Positions 46,749 through 57,344 of a stretch of DNA of 64,000 bases are shown here, one piece after another. The translations under genes and the position numbers were made by a program. Under the pieces are notes generated by a model. That model made no database searches, had not been told where the DNA came from, and saw only the letters and a program-made list of their open reading frames with translations. Source of the DNA: Marinomonas pollencensis (lineage in GTDB: Bacteria; Pseudomonadota; Gammaproteobacteria; Pseudomonadales; Marinomonadaceae); NCBI RefSeq assembly GCF_003387375.1, contig NZ_QUNG01000014.1, positions 16,761 to 80,760 on the forward strand, read 5' to 3'. How positions within the stretch are numbered: position 1 is the stretch's first letter; every line of letters starts with the position of its first letter.

Positions 46749-49037
46749 ATGCTAAGTTTGCTCAGACGTATTACCCAAGAAGTAACAGCCGCGCAGTCTT
46801 TGCCGACGGCGCTGGACATTATTGTTCGGCGTGTACGCAGAGCAATGCGGGCGGAAGTCTGTTCTATATACTTAGTTGATCCAAACACGAGTGAATATAT
46901 TTTAATGGCAACACGGGGCTTAAATGCTGGTGTTGCTGGAAGTGCCAGTTTAAAAGCTGACGAAGGTTTAGTGAGCTTGGTTGGGCGTCGAGCTGAACCG
47001 GTAAATCTAGAAGATGCCCATAGCCATCCAGCGTTTCACTATTTAAGTGGTACAGGTGAGGAACGTTATCGTTCCTTTCTAGGTGTGCCTATTATTCATC
47101 ACCGCCAAGTTTTGGGGGTGTTGGTGGTACAGCATGAGGATAAGCGGCGCTTTGATGAAGGTGAAGAAGCTTTTCTGATTACTTTGTCTGCGCAGCTGGC
47201 TGGGGTTATTGCTCACGCTGAAGCGACTGGCGCCATGACCAGCCTGAGTGCTAATGCGCCAGCAATAGGCGCTGATTTTCGTTATAAAGGGGTCTCGGGC
47301 AGCTCTGGGGTTGCTATTGGGCGTGGGGTAATCGTCTATCCACCTGCAGATCTTGATGTCATTCCTGATCGAGCGATTACTGACTTTGAGTCTGAAATAA
47401 AAGAGTTTTATCAGGCGTTAGAAGCGGTGCGTCAAGATATTCGTCGCGCTAGCAGTCGTCTTAGTCAGCACCTTTCTAGTGACGAAAAAGCACTCTTTGA
47501 TGTCTACCTTAAAATTCTAAATGATAATTCCTTAGCGGTAGAGGTCGAGAAAAAAATCAAAAAAGGCAATTGGGCACAAGGCGCAATTCGTCAGGTAACG
47601 CAAGCTCATGTGGCTCAGTTTAATCGTATGGATGACCCTTATTTACGTGAAAGGGCCTCAGATATACGTGATTTAGGACGTCGTATTCTCTCCCATTTAC
47701 AAGAAAAAGCCCCTAATTTAGCAGAGCGCTTTACTGAGCCTGGCATTATCATCGGTGAAGAGCTGACTGCTTCTATGTTAGGTGAGATTCCGATCGATAA
47801 AATTAAAGGCTTGGTATCGGTAATGGGGTCTAGTAACTCGCATGTGGCTATTCTTGCTCGCGCCATGGGTATTCCTACGGTTATGGGGGCGTTGGACTTG
47901 CCCTATGCACAATTAGACAAAGTAGAAATGATTGTCGATGGTTATCTAGGCCATGTTTTTACCTACCCGTCTGAGAATTTAACGCAAATATATACACAGA
48001 TTGTTGATGAAGAGCGTCAATTAGAAGAAGAATATGAAACGCTAAGAGATTTACCGTGTGAGACAACAGATGGCCATCGATTAGCGCTATTTGTGAATAC
48101 GGGTTTAACAGCAGACATAGCTCGCTCCTTAGACCGTGGAGCAGAGGGTATTGGTTTATACCGTACTGAAGTGCCCTTTATGGTACGAGACCGCTTTCCA
48201 ACAGAAGCAGAGCAAGAGCATATTTATCGTCAGCAGTTAGAAGGCTTTGCGCCTGCTCCAGTAACCGTTAGAACACTGGATATAGGGGGGGATAAAGCGC
48301 TACCTTATTTTCCAATTAGCGAAGAAAATCCTTTTCTTGGTTGGCGTGGTATTCGTGTCACACTGGATCACTTGGAAATATTTATGGCGCAAATACGCGC
48401 TATGATCAAAGCCAGTGCAGGTTTGCATAACTTAAAAATCATGTTGCCAATGATTTCTAATGTGGCTGAAGTGGAAGATGCGTTAGCCTTGATTCGCCGC
48501 GCGTATGCAGAAGTCAAAGAAGAAGGGTACGAGGTTAAAATGCCGCAAGTAGGGGTGATGATAGAGATTCCCGCGGCGGTTTATCAAGTTAAAGAATTAG
48601 CTTCATTGGTTGACTTCATGTCAGTCGGCAGTAACGATTTAACACAATATTTGCTGGCAGTGGATCGCAATAATCCACGGGTAGCGGACTTATATAACAG
48701 CTTCCACCCTTCCGTTTTACGTGCTTTGTACTCGATTGTAAAGCAAGTGAAAAGCGAAGGGATAAACCTCAGTGTTTGTGGTGAAATGGCAGGTGACCCA
48801 ATGGGGGCTATTATCCTCATGGCTATGGGTTATGATGTGTTGTCGATGAGCTCGACAAGTTTGCCAAAAGTGAAGGCAGTTATTCGCAATATCTCGATGG
48901 AACAAGCGCAAGATATGTTGGAACAAGTGATTCACTTAGCCCATGCCGATGCGGTCACCCAGACAATGACAAGACTGATGCGTGAGGCCAATATCGAGCG
49001 TCTCGTTCGTCCTTCCAAAACAACAACCATAAATTAA
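46749..49037 (+). CDS. ptsP: Phosphoenolpyruvate-protein phosphotransferase PtsP (EI-Ntr)
   Basis: A 762-residue enzyme I of the nitrogen PTS. An N-terminal GAF domain (about residues 5-155; [18 protein letters not shown]) is fused to an EI core. The phospho-His lies in [16 protein letters not shown]. The PEP barrel carries [36 protein letters not shown] and the catalytic Cys in [10 protein letters not shown]. It passes phosphate from PEP to NPr and IIA-Ntr. The GAF domain may sense glutamine or 2-oxoglutarate as in E. coli. Confidence 0.95.
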   Translation: MLSLLRRITQEVTAAQSLPTALDIIVRRVRRAMRAEVCSIYLVDPNTSEYILMATRGLNAGVAGSASLKADEGLVSLVGRRAEPVNLEDAHSHPAFHYLSGTGEERYRSFLGVPIIHHRQVLGVLVVQHEDKRRFDEGEEAFLITLSAQLAGVIAHAEATGAMTSLSANAPAIGADFRYKGVSGSSGVAIGRGVIVYPPADLDVIPDRAITDFESEIKEFYQALEAVRQDIRRASSRLSQHLSSDEKALFDVYLKILNDNSLAVEVEKKIKKGNWAQGAIRQVTQAHVAQFNRMDDPYLRERASDIRDLGRRILSHLQEKAPNLAERFTEPGIIIGEELTASMLGEIPIDKIKGLVSVMGSSNSHVAILARAMGIPTVMGALDLPYAQLDKVEMIVDGYLGHVFTYPSENLTQIYTQIVDEERQLEEEYETLRDLPCETTDGHRLALFVNTGLTADIARSLDRGAEGIGLYRTEVPFMVRDRFPTEAEQEHIYRQQLEGFAPAPVTVRTLDIGGDKALPYFPISEENPFLGWRGIRVTLDHLEIFMAQIRAMIKASAGLHNLKIMLPMISNVAEVEDALALIRRAYAEVKEEGYEVKMPQVGVMIEIPAAVYQVKELASLVDFMSVGSNDLTQYLLAVDRNNPRVADLYNSFHPSVLRALYSIVKQVKSEGINLSVCGEMAGDPMGAIILMAMGYDVLSMSSTSLPKVKAVIRNISMEQAQDMLEQVIHLAHADAVTQTMTRLMREANIERLVRPSKTTTIN

Positions 49038-49066
49038 CATCCGCTGTAGAGGTTTTTCTTCCCCTT

Positions 49067-49864
49067 ATGATTGCTTATCCAACGATAGACCCTGTCGCCA
49101 TTTCGATAGGGCCGCTTGCTGTACACTGGTACGGCATTATGTATTTAATCGGCTTTGCGGGCGCTTATTTTCTCGGTAACTATCGGGCTAAACAGTCGAA
49201 CGGTATGTGGACCAAAGATATGGTCAGTGACATGATCTTTTATGGTGCGTTAGGAGTCATATTAGGAGGTCGTGTAGGCTATATTCTATTTTACCAATTT
49301 CCTGTATTTGTCGAAGATCCATTGGTGATCTTTAGGATTTGGGATGGCGGAATGTCATTTCATGGTGGTCTATTAGGTGTGATTGCCGCGATGGCAATAT
49401 TTGCCCGTCGTTACAATAAGCATGTAATTGATGTGACTGACTTTGCTGCGCCATTTGTTCCTATTGGTTTAGGGGCTGGGCGTATTGGTAATTTTATTAA
49501 TGGTGAATTGTGGGGTAAGCCAACAGATGTTCCTTGGGCGATGGTTTTCCCTAAAGATGTATTGCAATTAGCGCGTCATCCTTCGCAGTTATACCAGTTT
49601 GCATTAGAGGGCGTCGCTCTGTTTTGCATTTTGTGGTTCTTTTCGAAAAAGAGTAAGCCCCGTTATTGCGTGTCAGGACTTTTCTTATTGTGTTATGGCG
49701 TATTTCGGATTCTTTCTGAATTTGTCCGTGAGCCAGATCCGCAAATTGGTTATTTAGCTTTTGGTTGGTTAACTCAAGGGCAGCTGCTATCTCTGCCTAT
49801 GGTGATTATTGGGCTAATGCTCATGGTGTTTGGTTTTAAGATGAAGAAATTCCCACAGTCATAA
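49067..49864 (+). CDS. lgt: Prolipoprotein diacylglyceryl transferase
   Basis: A 265-residue, seven-helix membrane enzyme with the signature [15 protein letters not shown] and the essential His in FHGGLLG. It adds diacylglycerol to the lipobox Cys of prelipoproteins, such as the FlgP-like protein in this window. It follows ptsP by 29 nt and ends at a strong terminator. Confidence 0.96.
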   Translation: MIAYPTIDPVAISIGPLAVHWYGIMYLIGFAGAYFLGNYRAKQSNGMWTKDMVSDMIFYGALGVILGGRVGYILFYQFPVFVEDPLVIFRIWDGGMSFHGGLLGVIAAMAIFARRYNKHVIDVTDFAAPFVPIGLGAGRIGNFINGELWGKPTDVPWAMVFPKDVLQLARHPSQLYQFALEGVALFCILWFFSKKSKPRYCVSGLFLLCYGVFRILSEFVREPDPQIGYLAFGWLTQGQLLSLPMVIIGLMLMVFGFKMKKFPQS

Positions 49865-49898
49865 ATAATATTGCCTATCACCCTGTGACAAGAACATT

Positions 49899-49931
49899 AA
49901 AAAAGCCAGTTCAAGTTGAACTGGCTTTTTT
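49899..49931. terminator. Bidirectional terminator between lgt and thyA
   Basis: A 16-bp near-perfect stem, AAAAAAGCCAGTTCAA with TTGAACTGGCTTTTTT, has A- and T-runs on both ends for two convergent genes. Confidence 0.95.
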
Positions 49932-49943
49932 CGTTTTGCTGGA

Positions 49944-50795
49944 TTAGACAGAAAAAGGGTAAGCAATCGGTTCGTGGAACTCGTATCCCTCAACGCTGAA
50001 ATCATCCATAGTCACCCAGGTCTCAATGTCTTTTAGCGATTTGATATCAGGGTTGATTTTAAGGCTTGGTAAGGCATACGGCTCGCGTTTTAATTGCACG
50101 TCGCGCATCAACTCAAGTTGGTCTTCGTAAATGTGAGCATTGACGATTTTATGGAAAGCTTGGCCCGCTTTATGACCAGTAATTTGAGCGACAATCGCAA
50201 GCAAAACATAGACTTGAACCATGTTAAAGTTCAGTCCTAGCGGTACATCACAACTGCGTTGCGTGCTGTTTAAATAAAGCGTGTCGCCTAACAAAGAGAA
50301 GTGATGGCTGTACATGCAAGGGCGAAGGCAAGCCATATGAAAAGCGCCAGGGTGATAAAAAGTAAGGATTTCCCCGCGGTTATCCACACCCTTACTTAAA
50401 TCATCGATGATTTGCTTAAGTAAATCTATGTGTCCGCCATCTGGTTTGGGAAAAGCACGGCCAATAGCGCCGTAACATAATCCCATGTCATCCTCGCCTT
50501 TACGGTGGGGATTATTTAACCACGCCGGATTGTTGTTGGCGTTGGCGTCCCATGTTTTGGTACCCAGAGCACGAAAGTCAGCGGCATTATCATAGCCTCT
50601 TAAATAACCAAGAATCTCAGCAATAGCGGATTTCCAGTAGCTTTTTCGTGTCGTGACGAGAGGGAACTCCCCCTTGCTTACATCGTAAGTGAGATCCGCA
50701 TTAATCACAGTTAAGCAGCGCTTTCCAGTACGTTCGTTTTCTACCCATACGCCTTCATCAACGATGCGTTGGCAAAGATCTAAATATTGTTTCAT
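49944..50795 (-). CDS. thyA: Thymidylate synthase
   Basis: A 283-residue ThyA. The active-site Cys is in [12 protein letters not shown], and [14 protein letters not shown] is the dUMP-binding loop. The end EPIAYPFSV gives the conserved C-terminal Val. The sequence follows the 283-residue Vibrio-type ThyA rather than the 264-residue E. coli type (which has APCHAFFQF). It makes dTMP from dUMP and produces dihydrofolate, which FolA, encoded divergently, recycles. Confidence 0.96.
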   Translation of the reverse strand: MKQYLDLCQRIVDEGVWVENERTGKRCLTVINADLTYDVSKGEFPLVTTRKSYWKSAIAEILGYLRGYDNAADFRALGTKTWDANANNNPAWLNNPHRKGEDDMGLCYGAIGRAFPKPDGGHIDLLKQIIDDLSKGVDNRGEILTFYHPGAFHMACLRPCMYSHHFSLLGDTLYLNSTQRSCDVPLGLNFNMVQVYVLLAIVAQITGHKAGQAFHKIVNAHIYEDQLELMRDVQLKREPYALPSLKINPDIKSLKDIETWVTMDDFSVEGYEFHEPIAYPFSV

Positions 50796-50958
50796 GATGA
50801 GAGCCTTGTGTTTTTGTCTGGCAGCGACTGAAATCTTTTTTAGAAATGCATTCTAGTCAGCCATGAGTATAATAGTTTTCATCGATTATATCAGAACCCC
50901 CTCGCTAAGGTGCCGCATTTAGGGTAACTCTCAAGGGGTCTTACACAAGGTTTATTCT

Positions 50959-51468
50959 ATGTTGTCTTTAATTGTTGCCATGTCTGCCAACCGAGTCATC
51001 GGAATCAATAACTCACTGCCTTGGCATCTCCCTAATGACCTTAAATACTTCAAGCAAGCAACGATGGGAAAGCCGATCGTTATGGGTCGTAAAACCTTTG
51101 AGTCTATCGGTAAGCCGCTACCTGGTCGCCGCAATATAGTGATCACGCGAGACAGTGATTATCAGGCAGATGGTATTGATGTGGTCACCTCACTAGAAGC
51201 CGCGATTTCGTTAGGAGAGGATATCTGCTTAGTCAATGGTCAGGAAGAAGTCATGGTGATTGGTGGGGCACAAATCTATCAATTGGCATTAGAAAAAGCT
51301 GACCGTTTGTATGTGACTCATGTGGATGCCGAAATTGATGGTGACGCCTATTTCCCAGAAGTGGATTGGCCTTCTTTTACTTTGGTGGCGGAGCAAGCGT
51401 TTGCTGCAGAGGGGCCGAATCCTTATGACTACCGATTCTCAATTTATCAGAGAACTAGCGCAGAATAA
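50959..51468 (+). CDS. folA: Dihydrofolate reductase
   Basis: A 169-residue DHFR: MLSLIVAMSANRVIGINNSLPWHLPNDLKYF, GKPIVMGRKTFESIG, NIVITRD and VIGGAQIY (motif VMGRKTFESIG; Asp in LPNDLKYF). It is the usual length and regenerates tetrahydrofolate. It is divergent from thyA across 163 nt, so the two folate genes share an upstream region. Confidence 0.96.
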   Translation: MLSLIVAMSANRVIGINNSLPWHLPNDLKYFKQATMGKPIVMGRKTFESIGKPLPGRRNIVITRDSDYQADGIDVVTSLEAAISLGEDICLVNGQEEVMVIGGAQIYQLALEKADRLYVTHVDAEIDGDAYFPEVDWPSFTLVAEQAFAAEGPNPYDYRFSIYQRTSAE

Positions 51469-51806
51469 TAGAAGAATTAGATAGCACTAATTGTGATAAT
51501 AATAGGGTAAATAATAACCCGTATTGTGTTGAACTCTTGAGAGTCTTATATTTACCGCACTGATACGTATTTGAAGCTTTTTCTGGCTGTTATATCTCTC
51601 AGACAGCCAATTTACTTTTTCAAATAGGTCACCATATTCCGCGTTCGCTTTCACTATATAGATAAAGAGCGAAGGCTATTATCGAGCTTAGAGCTGTCCA
51701 CTGCACCTAAGTCGATACATTTTCAGATTCGGGAATCGTTCTTTTTTGAAGAGCATTCCAAAAGATTTCTTATTTTAAATAATTATCTTACTAGCTTGGA
51801 GAAAAA
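51469..51806 (+). other. Gene-free leader ahead of the Na+/H+ antiporter
   Basis: This is an AT-rich region with several short possible hairpins. They are GGGT/ACCC (51508-51523), GGCTGT/ACAGCC (51588-51611) and TTCGCT/AGCGAA with a bulge (51644-51674). It ends in CTTGGAGAAAAAATG at the antiporter start. A long 5' leader on an ion antiporter could be regulatory, but I recognise no known riboswitch. Confidence 0.4.
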
Positions 51807-53078
51807 ATGAACGCTTGGTATTTCCTCTGTTTATTATCAGTGGTGGCGATTTTTATCGCCTTTACAAACCAATATGTACTGAAATTGCAAACGACTATCG
51901 CTATCACCACGGGGTCTGTGGTTATTTCACTGTTATTGATGGTGCTGGCGTCGGTTTCTGGTGGTGGTATTACGGCATCGATTGCGCAGGCTGTCGATGG
52001 GCTTAACTTTAATATGCTGCTTTTAAAAGGAATGTTGGGTTTTCTTTTATTTGCTGGGGCTCTGGAAATTGACCTGCGCTTATTGCGTAATCAGCGTTGG
52101 GAAATTGCCATTATGGCATTAGGCTCGACTCTGATTTCTACGATTATCATCGGCTATTTTAGCTATTGGGTATTGGCGTTATGTGGTTGGGATTTGCCGC
52201 TTATTTACTGCATGCTTTTTGGCGCATTAATTAGCCCGACCGACCCTATTGCAGTATTAGCAATCATTAAAAAGATGAATGCGCCTGATAAAATTTCAGT
52301 GCAAGTCGAAGGTGAGTCATTGTTTAATGACGGTGTCGGTTTGGTTGTTTTCTCAACCATCTTTGCTTTGATCTTTACTGGTCAAGAGCCTACTTTTGCT
52401 GGCGTTGCTGAATTATTTTTGGTGGATGCTGTCGGTGGTATCTTGTTTGGTGTGGTACTTGCTTTGGTGGCGCATTGGCTAATTTGTCGCAGTAATGACA
52501 GCAGTATCGAATTGTTGATTACCTTATGTATTCCAAGTGCAGGTTATGCACTGGCAAACCTGCTGGGTATTTCTGGCCCATTGGCGATGGTTGTCAGTGG
52601 TATTTTTATTGGTAATGTAACCCGCGAAGTTGGTTTTTCTGAACACAGCCAGCAAACTTTGTCACACTTTTGGCATACAGTAGACGCTTTCCTTAACTCT
52701 CTATTGTTTATCTTGATCGGTCTTTTATTGGTGGTATTGCCTGTAACTTGGACAGAAGCAGGGCTCGGTTTGTTGATGGTACCACTGGTGTTATTGGCGC
52801 GCTTTATCAGTGTCTCTTTGCCTTACCTAGGGTTCCGCCGTTACCGTAAATACGATGCCCATTCAGTGAAGATATTGACTTGGGGGGGCTTGCGAGGTGG
52901 GCTTGCTTTAGCCATGGCCGCCTCCATACCGCACGATAAATTGATGGTGAATGGGGTGGATTATCATACACTTATGGTCATGATGACGTATGTTGTGGTG
53001 ATCTTCTCCATTGTTGTACAAGGTATGACAATTTCGCCAATTATTGAGCGAAGTATTGCTGAAGGGAAAAACGAGTAA
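51807..53078 (+). CDS. CPA1-family Na+/H+ antiporter
   Basis: A 423-residue, roughly 12-helix monovalent cation/proton antiporter. The ion site lies in GALISPTDPIAVLAIIKK, and the later ND motif is SLFNDGVGLVVFS. The ending TWGGLRGGLALAMAASIP is typical of NhaP/NHE relatives. It exports Na+ in exchange for protons, expected in a marine bacterium. ATG 51807 follows TTGGAG. It is monocistronic. Confidence 0.92.
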   Translation: MNAWYFLCLLSVVAIFIAFTNQYVLKLQTTIAITTGSVVISLLLMVLASVSGGGITASIAQAVDGLNFNMLLLKGMLGFLLFAGALEIDLRLLRNQRWEIAIMALGSTLISTIIIGYFSYWVLALCGWDLPLIYCMLFGALISPTDPIAVLAIIKKMNAPDKISVQVEGESLFNDGVGLVVFSTIFALIFTGQEPTFAGVAELFLVDAVGGILFGVVLALVAHWLICRSNDSSIELLITLCIPSAGYALANLLGISGPLAMVVSGIFIGNVTREVGFSEHSQQTLSHFWHTVDAFLNSLLFILIGLLLVVLPVTWTEAGLGLLMVPLVLLARFISVSLPYLGFRRYRKYDAHSVKILTWGGLRGGLALAMAASIPHDKLMVNGVDYHTLMVMMTYVVVIFSIVVQGMTISPIIERSIAEGKNE

Positions 53079-53120
53079 GTTCTATATGTTGTTTGCCTGA
53101 GCACAAGTGGTGCTCAGGCA

Positions 53121-53176
53121 CAAAAAAGGCGTTTGATGGCGAGCAGCATATGCTAGTAATCAAACGCCTTTTTTTG
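53121..53176. terminator. Long bidirectional terminator after the antiporter gene
   Basis: CAAAAAAGGCGTTTGAT (53121-53136) pairs with ATCAAACGCCTTTTTTTG (53159-53176). The loop contains its own AGCATATGCT palindrome. Confidence 0.88.
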
Positions 53177-53189
53177 TCTAACGAATGGT

Positions 53190-54422
53190 TTAATTAACCA
53201 CTACCCGAAGGTGTTTTTGGCGGCCTATTTCTACCGCTTCGTTGGCACTTTGGGCTAATTCTTCGATGGTTTCACCGTCTTCAGGAAAGGCAGCAATGCC
53301 GACACAAAAGTCGAGAGGATCGGATTTCCCGTCAATTAACATCGCTCTTTCATTATCTGTGGGATTAATAATGTTAGTGAGTAGCGCTTGAGCATCTTTG
53401 ATACTGGTGTTGGGTAGCAGGAGTAACAGTTTATCTGGTTCTACTCGAGCTAACACATCCGCTTCGCGAACTTTTTTGTAGATATGGCGCGCTGAGGTTT
53501 GAATGGCGATATTGCGTATTTCCATTGGCAAACTAGCGAGGCGATTAGAGGCATCCAAATTTATTTTGGCCATCGTTAACGGTGTGTATTGGCGTTTGGC
53601 GAGCCCCAGTTGTTTCTTAAAATGCGTCACCGCTGCGCCACGATTTAATAAGCCAGTAAGTTCGTCAAAAGTAGCTTGGTTACGCAAGTGTTCTTCAAGG
53701 GATTTCTGAGGGCTGATGTCTTCCACAAAGCCAATGATTTTTTTGATACTGCCATCGGCGTGTTTGGTGTAAGTCCGGCCGCGCTCTTTTACCCACATGT
53801 ATTCGTTGTCAGCTCTACGAATTCGGTATTCTGCTTCGTAATAACTCTGGCGGTGGCTGACATGTTCGGTGACTACATTAGACAATTTTCTGACGTCGTC
53901 AGGATGAACGAGGGCATGCCATTCAACCGTGGAGCGAGGGGTTTTGTCTTGTGCAAGACCAAGCAGAGCACCAATCGATTGTGAACATGAGACTAAGTCG
54001 GAGTCTGTTTCCCAAATCCAAAGACCAGCGGAGGACTCGGTTAATGCGAATTTCAATAAGGTGTTTTCAGCATCGACTAAATCCATGTGGTCGGTATTGT
54101 AAACGCAGGCAAGAACAAAGCCACCCATAGCTTGAAACTCAAGCTGAGTATTTACCAGCTTGTTGCCAATGTGCAATAAATTCTCACAACGGTCTATGTG
54201 ACCATTATGAATTTGTTTATATAGATTGTGCCAGTCTTCTAGGTTGTGTGCTTCTTCACATAACTCGACCCAAGAGTTGCCAGGTGTGGCGTTAAAGCTT
54301 TCAAATAACAAAGCAAAACTGTGGTTGATAGAATGCAGCTTCCCGGTCTGGCTTTCTATAATGAAAGCTGGGGTTGGCATGTGCTTGAAGGCCAACTCAA
54401 ATGGGTCTATTACGGTGTTCAT
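53190..54422 (-). CDS. PAS-PAS protein with degenerate GGDEF domain
   Basis: A 410-residue cytoplasmic protein with an N-terminal PAS-like domain (about 5-110), then a PAS fold with PAC (about 120-240; YYEAEYRIRRADNEYMWVKERG, IIGFVEDISPQKSLEE). A GGDEF-type domain follows (DELTGLLNRGAAVTHF). Where GGDEF should be, the sequence is RVEPDKLLLLL (327-331), and the metal motif is INLDASNRL rather than VDIDxFKxxND. Cyclase activity is therefore unlikely; it may bind GTP or c-di-GMP, or only signal. ATG 54422 follows AAAAGGAG; the frame upstream is shorter and less supported. Confidence 0.85.
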   Translation of the reverse strand: MNTVIDPFELAFKHMPTPAFIIESQTGKLHSINHSFALLFESFNATPGNSWVELCEEAHNLEDWHNLYKQIHNGHIDRCENLLHIGNKLVNTQLEFQAMGGFVLACVYNTDHMDLVDAENTLLKFALTESSAGLWIWETDSDLVSCSQSIGALLGLAQDKTPRSTVEWHALVHPDDVRKLSNVVTEHVSHRQSYYEAEYRIRRADNEYMWVKERGRTYTKHADGSIKKIIGFVEDISPQKSLEEHLRNQATFDELTGLLNRGAAVTHFKKQLGLAKRQYTPLTMAKINLDASNRLASLPMEIRNIAIQTSARHIYKKVREADVLARVEPDKLLLLLPNTSIKDAQALLTNIINPTDNERAMLIDGKSDPLDFCVGIAAFPEDGETIEELAQSANEAVEIGRQKHLRVVVN

Positions 54423-54444
54423 TGTGCCGCTCCTTTTAAACAAT

Positions 54445-55287
54445 TTATTCAGGGGTGATCCAGTTTACTTGGAAGTCGGCATGTGTATCTTCTGCTAACA
54501 GCTTAGTTAAAACAGGAAGGAAGTTGTTGGCTTCTTTTTCCAGTGTCCAAGGAGGGTTAACAATGATCATCCCGCTACCAGCCATGCCACGCTCTTTCTC
54601 AGAGTCTCTGATGGTCATTTCTACCAGTAGTACATTACGTATTTTGGTTGTTTCTACAGCGCTTAGCAAATTATTTGCTTGTTTGCGGTTCAGTACCGGA
54701 TACCAGATAGCATAAGTACCCTGAGGAAAGCGTTTATGGCCCTCCTGTAATGCTTGCACCACATATTGATAATCCTTCTTCACTTCATAAGGGGGATCCA
54801 TCAGTATAAAACCACGTTTTTGTGGTGGTGGGAGCATGCCTTTTACCGCGTCGAATCCATTGTCTTTTACGACATTGGCTTTGCGTTTGTTTGGGAATAA
54901 TGCCGCCAACACTGGAAAGTCGTTTGGGTGTAACTCGCAAAGGTGAAGTTTGTCTTTCTGACGGACATAGTAATCCACAACTTTAGGGCTACCAGGGTAA
55001 AAAGTGAGCTGATTGTCTGTGTTCATCTCACGAACAATGTCGAGAAAAGAGTCAATAGCTTCAGGTAAATCGTCTTCTTCTAGCAAACGAGCGATGCCGC
55101 TTTGGAATTCTTTGTTCTTTTGCGCTTGGGCAGAATCCAGAGGATATTGTCCAATACCTGCATGAGTATCTAGGTAGAAAAAAGGCGCTTCCTTTTTAAC
55201 AAGATGTTTGCAGATCTCGCTGACGATAATGTGTTTCAAAATATCAGCATGGTTGCCAGCGTGATAAATATGGCGGTAGCTAAGCAT
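54445..55287 (-). CDS. rlmJ: 23S rRNA (adenine-2030-N6) methyltransferase RlmJ
   Basis: A 280-residue methyltransferase: MLSYRHIYHAGNHADILKH is the RlmJ N-terminus, with YLDTHAGIGQYPLDS, FYPGSP and ILMDPPYE (the catalytic DPPY). ATG 55287 gives this start with AGGAAACG upstream; the six extra residues of a longer frame are unlike the family. Its stop is 23 nt from the PAS-protein start on the same strand, so they may be co-transcribed. Confidence 0.95.
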   Translation of the reverse strand: MLSYRHIYHAGNHADILKHIIVSEICKHLVKKEAPFFYLDTHAGIGQYPLDSAQAQKNKEFQSGIARLLEEDDLPEAIDSFLDIVREMNTDNQLTFYPGSPKVVDYYVRQKDKLHLCELHPNDFPVLAALFPNKRKANVVKDNGFDAVKGMLPPPQKRGFILMDPPYEVKKDYQYVVQALQEGHKRFPQGTYAIWYPVLNRKQANNLLSAVETTKIRNVLLVEMTIRDSEKERGMAGSGMIIVNPPWTLEKEANNFLPVLTKLLAEDTHADFQVNWITPE

Positions 55288-55309
55288 GTCGTTTCCTGTG
55301 TTCAATGAA

Positions 55310-55349
55310 AAAAGGCCGCGGCGCCTAAACTGACGCTATGCGGCCTTTT
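55310..55349 (-). terminator. Intrinsic terminator after ilvD
   Basis: On the minus strand, AAAAGGCCGC pairs with GCGGCCTTTT around a 20-nt loop and is followed by a T-run; it ends the ilvD transcript just before rlmJ. Confidence 0.88.
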
Positions 55350-55365
55350 GGGTTTCTTCAGTTAA

Positions 55366-57210
55366 TTATTTAAGCAGATCAAGGTCGCGTACTGCACCTT
55401 TGTCGGCACTGGTAGCAAAATGCGCGTAAACTTTTAACGAAGCAGAGACTTTGCGAGGGCGGTCTTCAACAGGCTTCCAAGCATCCGCACCTTTGGCATT
55501 CATTGTATCACGGCGCTTTTGCAGCTCTTCGTCGCTCAATAATACGTTGATGGTACGGTTTGGGATGTCGATGCGAATAATATCGCCACTCTCGACTAGA
55601 CCGATGGCACCGCCCGCTGCAGCTTCTGGTGAAACGTGTCCAATAGACAGTCCTGAAGTACCGCCAGAGAAACGACCGTCGGTTAATAGTGCACAGGCTT
55701 TGCCCAAGCCTTTAGACTTGATATAAGACGTAGGGTAAAGCATTTCTTGCATACCCGGACCGCCTTTTGGCCCTTCATAACGTACGATAACCACTTCGCC
55801 GGATTTTACTTTGTCATCAAGGATGTTCTTAACGGCTTCATCCTGTGACTCTGTGATGTGAGCTGGACCTTCAAACACTAGGCAAGACTCATCAACACCG
55901 GCACTTTTTACCACACAACCGTCGAGTGCGATGTTGCCGTATAGCACAGCCAAGCCACCTTCTAGCGAGAAGGCGTTTTCGATAGAACGGATACAGCCCT
56001 CAGCACGATCGCCGTCCAATGAAGGCCAGCGGGTCGACTGACTGAAAGCCGTTTGTGTTGGGATGCCTGCTGGGCCAGCTTTGTAGAACTCTATTACTTC
56101 TGGTGAAGGCGAGCGCATGATATCCCAATTTTGTAGCGCTTCTAGCATGGTATCAGCGTGAACGGTGTGACACTGATTATGCAACAAGCCCGCGCGGTCA
56201 AGTTCACCTAGTAGGGCAAAAATACCACCGGCACGGTGTACATCTTCGACATGATATTTTGGTGAGTTCGGTGCCACTTTACAAAGCTGAGGAACACGAC
56301 GCGACAGACGGTCTATGTCCTTCATTGTAAAGTCGACACCCGCCTCGCGAGCCAGAGCCAACAAATGAAGAATGGTGTTGGTTGATCCGCCCATGGCAAT
56401 ATCAAGGGTCATGGCATTTTCAAAGGCTTCAAAAGTAGCAATGGCGCGTGGTGCCCATTGTGGCTCATCGTTGTCGTAGAAGCGTTTTGTGATATCCACA
56501 ATACGACGGCCAGCTTCAAGGAATAGGCGATGACGATCAGAGTGAGTCGCTAGCGTAGTACCGTTGCCTGGCAAACTTAAGCCAAGCGCTTCGGTTAGGC
56601 AGTTCATGGAGTTAGCGGTAAACATACCAGAACAAGAACCACAAGTTGGGCAAGCAGAGCGCTCGTATTCTTCAACTTTTTCATCTGAAGCGGTTGGATC
56701 GGCAGCAATAACCATGGCATCAACCAAATCCAATTTGTTTTCGGATAGTTTGGTTTTGCCGGCTTCCATTGGGCCGCCAGAAACAAAAATAACGGGAATA
56801 TTTAAGCGCATTGCCGCCATCAGCATCCCTGGTGTGATTTTGTCACAGTTGGAAATACACACTAGGGCGTCAGCACAGTGAGCATTAACCATGTATTCTA
56901 CTGAGTCAGCAATCAAGTCGCGCGAAGGTAGGCTATACAGCATGCCGTCATGGCCCATTGCAATGCCATCGTCTACCGCAATGGTGTTAAATTCTTTTGC
57001 GACACCGCCTGCTTCTTCGATTTCTCGGCATACTAACTGGCCAAGGTCTTTAAGATGTACGTGGCCAGGAACAAACTGAGTAAAAGAGTTTGCAACGGCA
57101 ATGATTGGTTTATGAAAGTCGTCATCTTTCATACCAGTTGCGCGCCATAAAGCGCGCGCGCCGGCCATGTTGCGGCCTGAAGTCGTTGTTTTTGAGCGAT
57201 ATGCTGGCAT
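55366..57210 (-). CDS. ilvD: Dihydroxy-acid dehydratase
   Basis: A 614-residue Ilv[28 protein letters not shown] is the E. coli-like start. Cluster-binding Cys lie in [12 protein letters not shown] and [17 protein letters not shown], and [26 protein letters not shown] is near the end. It makes branched-chain 2-oxo acids for valine and isoleucine. ATG 57210 is preferred over GTG 57222. Confidence 0.96.
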   Translation of the reverse strand: MPAYRSKTTTSGRNMAGARALWRATGMKDDDFHKPIIAVANSFTQFVPGHVHLKDLGQLVCREIEEAGGVAKEFNTIAVDDGIAMGHDGMLYSLPSRDLIADSVEYMVNAHCADALVCISNCDKITPGMLMAAMRLNIPVIFVSGGPMEAGKTKLSENKLDLVDAMVIAADPTASDEKVEEYERSACPTCGSCSGMFTANSMNCLTEALGLSLPGNGTTLATHSDRHRLFLEAGRRIVDITKRFYDNDEPQWAPRAIATFEAFENAMTLDIAMGGSTNTILHLLALAREAGVDFTMKDIDRLSRRVPQLCKVAPNSPKYHVEDVHRAGGIFALLGELDRAGLLHNQCHTVHADTMLEALQNWDIMRSPSPEVIEFYKAGPAGIPTQTAFSQSTRWPSLDGDRAEGCIRSIENAFSLEGGLAVLYGNIALDGCVVKSAGVDESCLVFEGPAHITESQDEAVKNILDDKVKSGEVVIVRYEGPKGGPGMQEMLYPTSYIKSKGLGKACALLTDGRFSGGTSGLSIGHVSPEAAAGGAIGLVESGDIIRIDIPNRTINVLLSDEELQKRRDTMNAKGADAWKPVEDRPRKVSASLKVYAHFATSADKGAVRDLDLLK

Positions 57211-57344
57211 TGCTTTCCCCACAGATTTTTTTGCTTTATATAGGCACTCATGTTACCAAGTTTATTGTCTCTGCCCAATGGCAATTTTCAGTGAACTGGG
57301 TAGAGATTGAGAAAGTTATTTTTCAATGGAGAGAAGTGAAAGAC

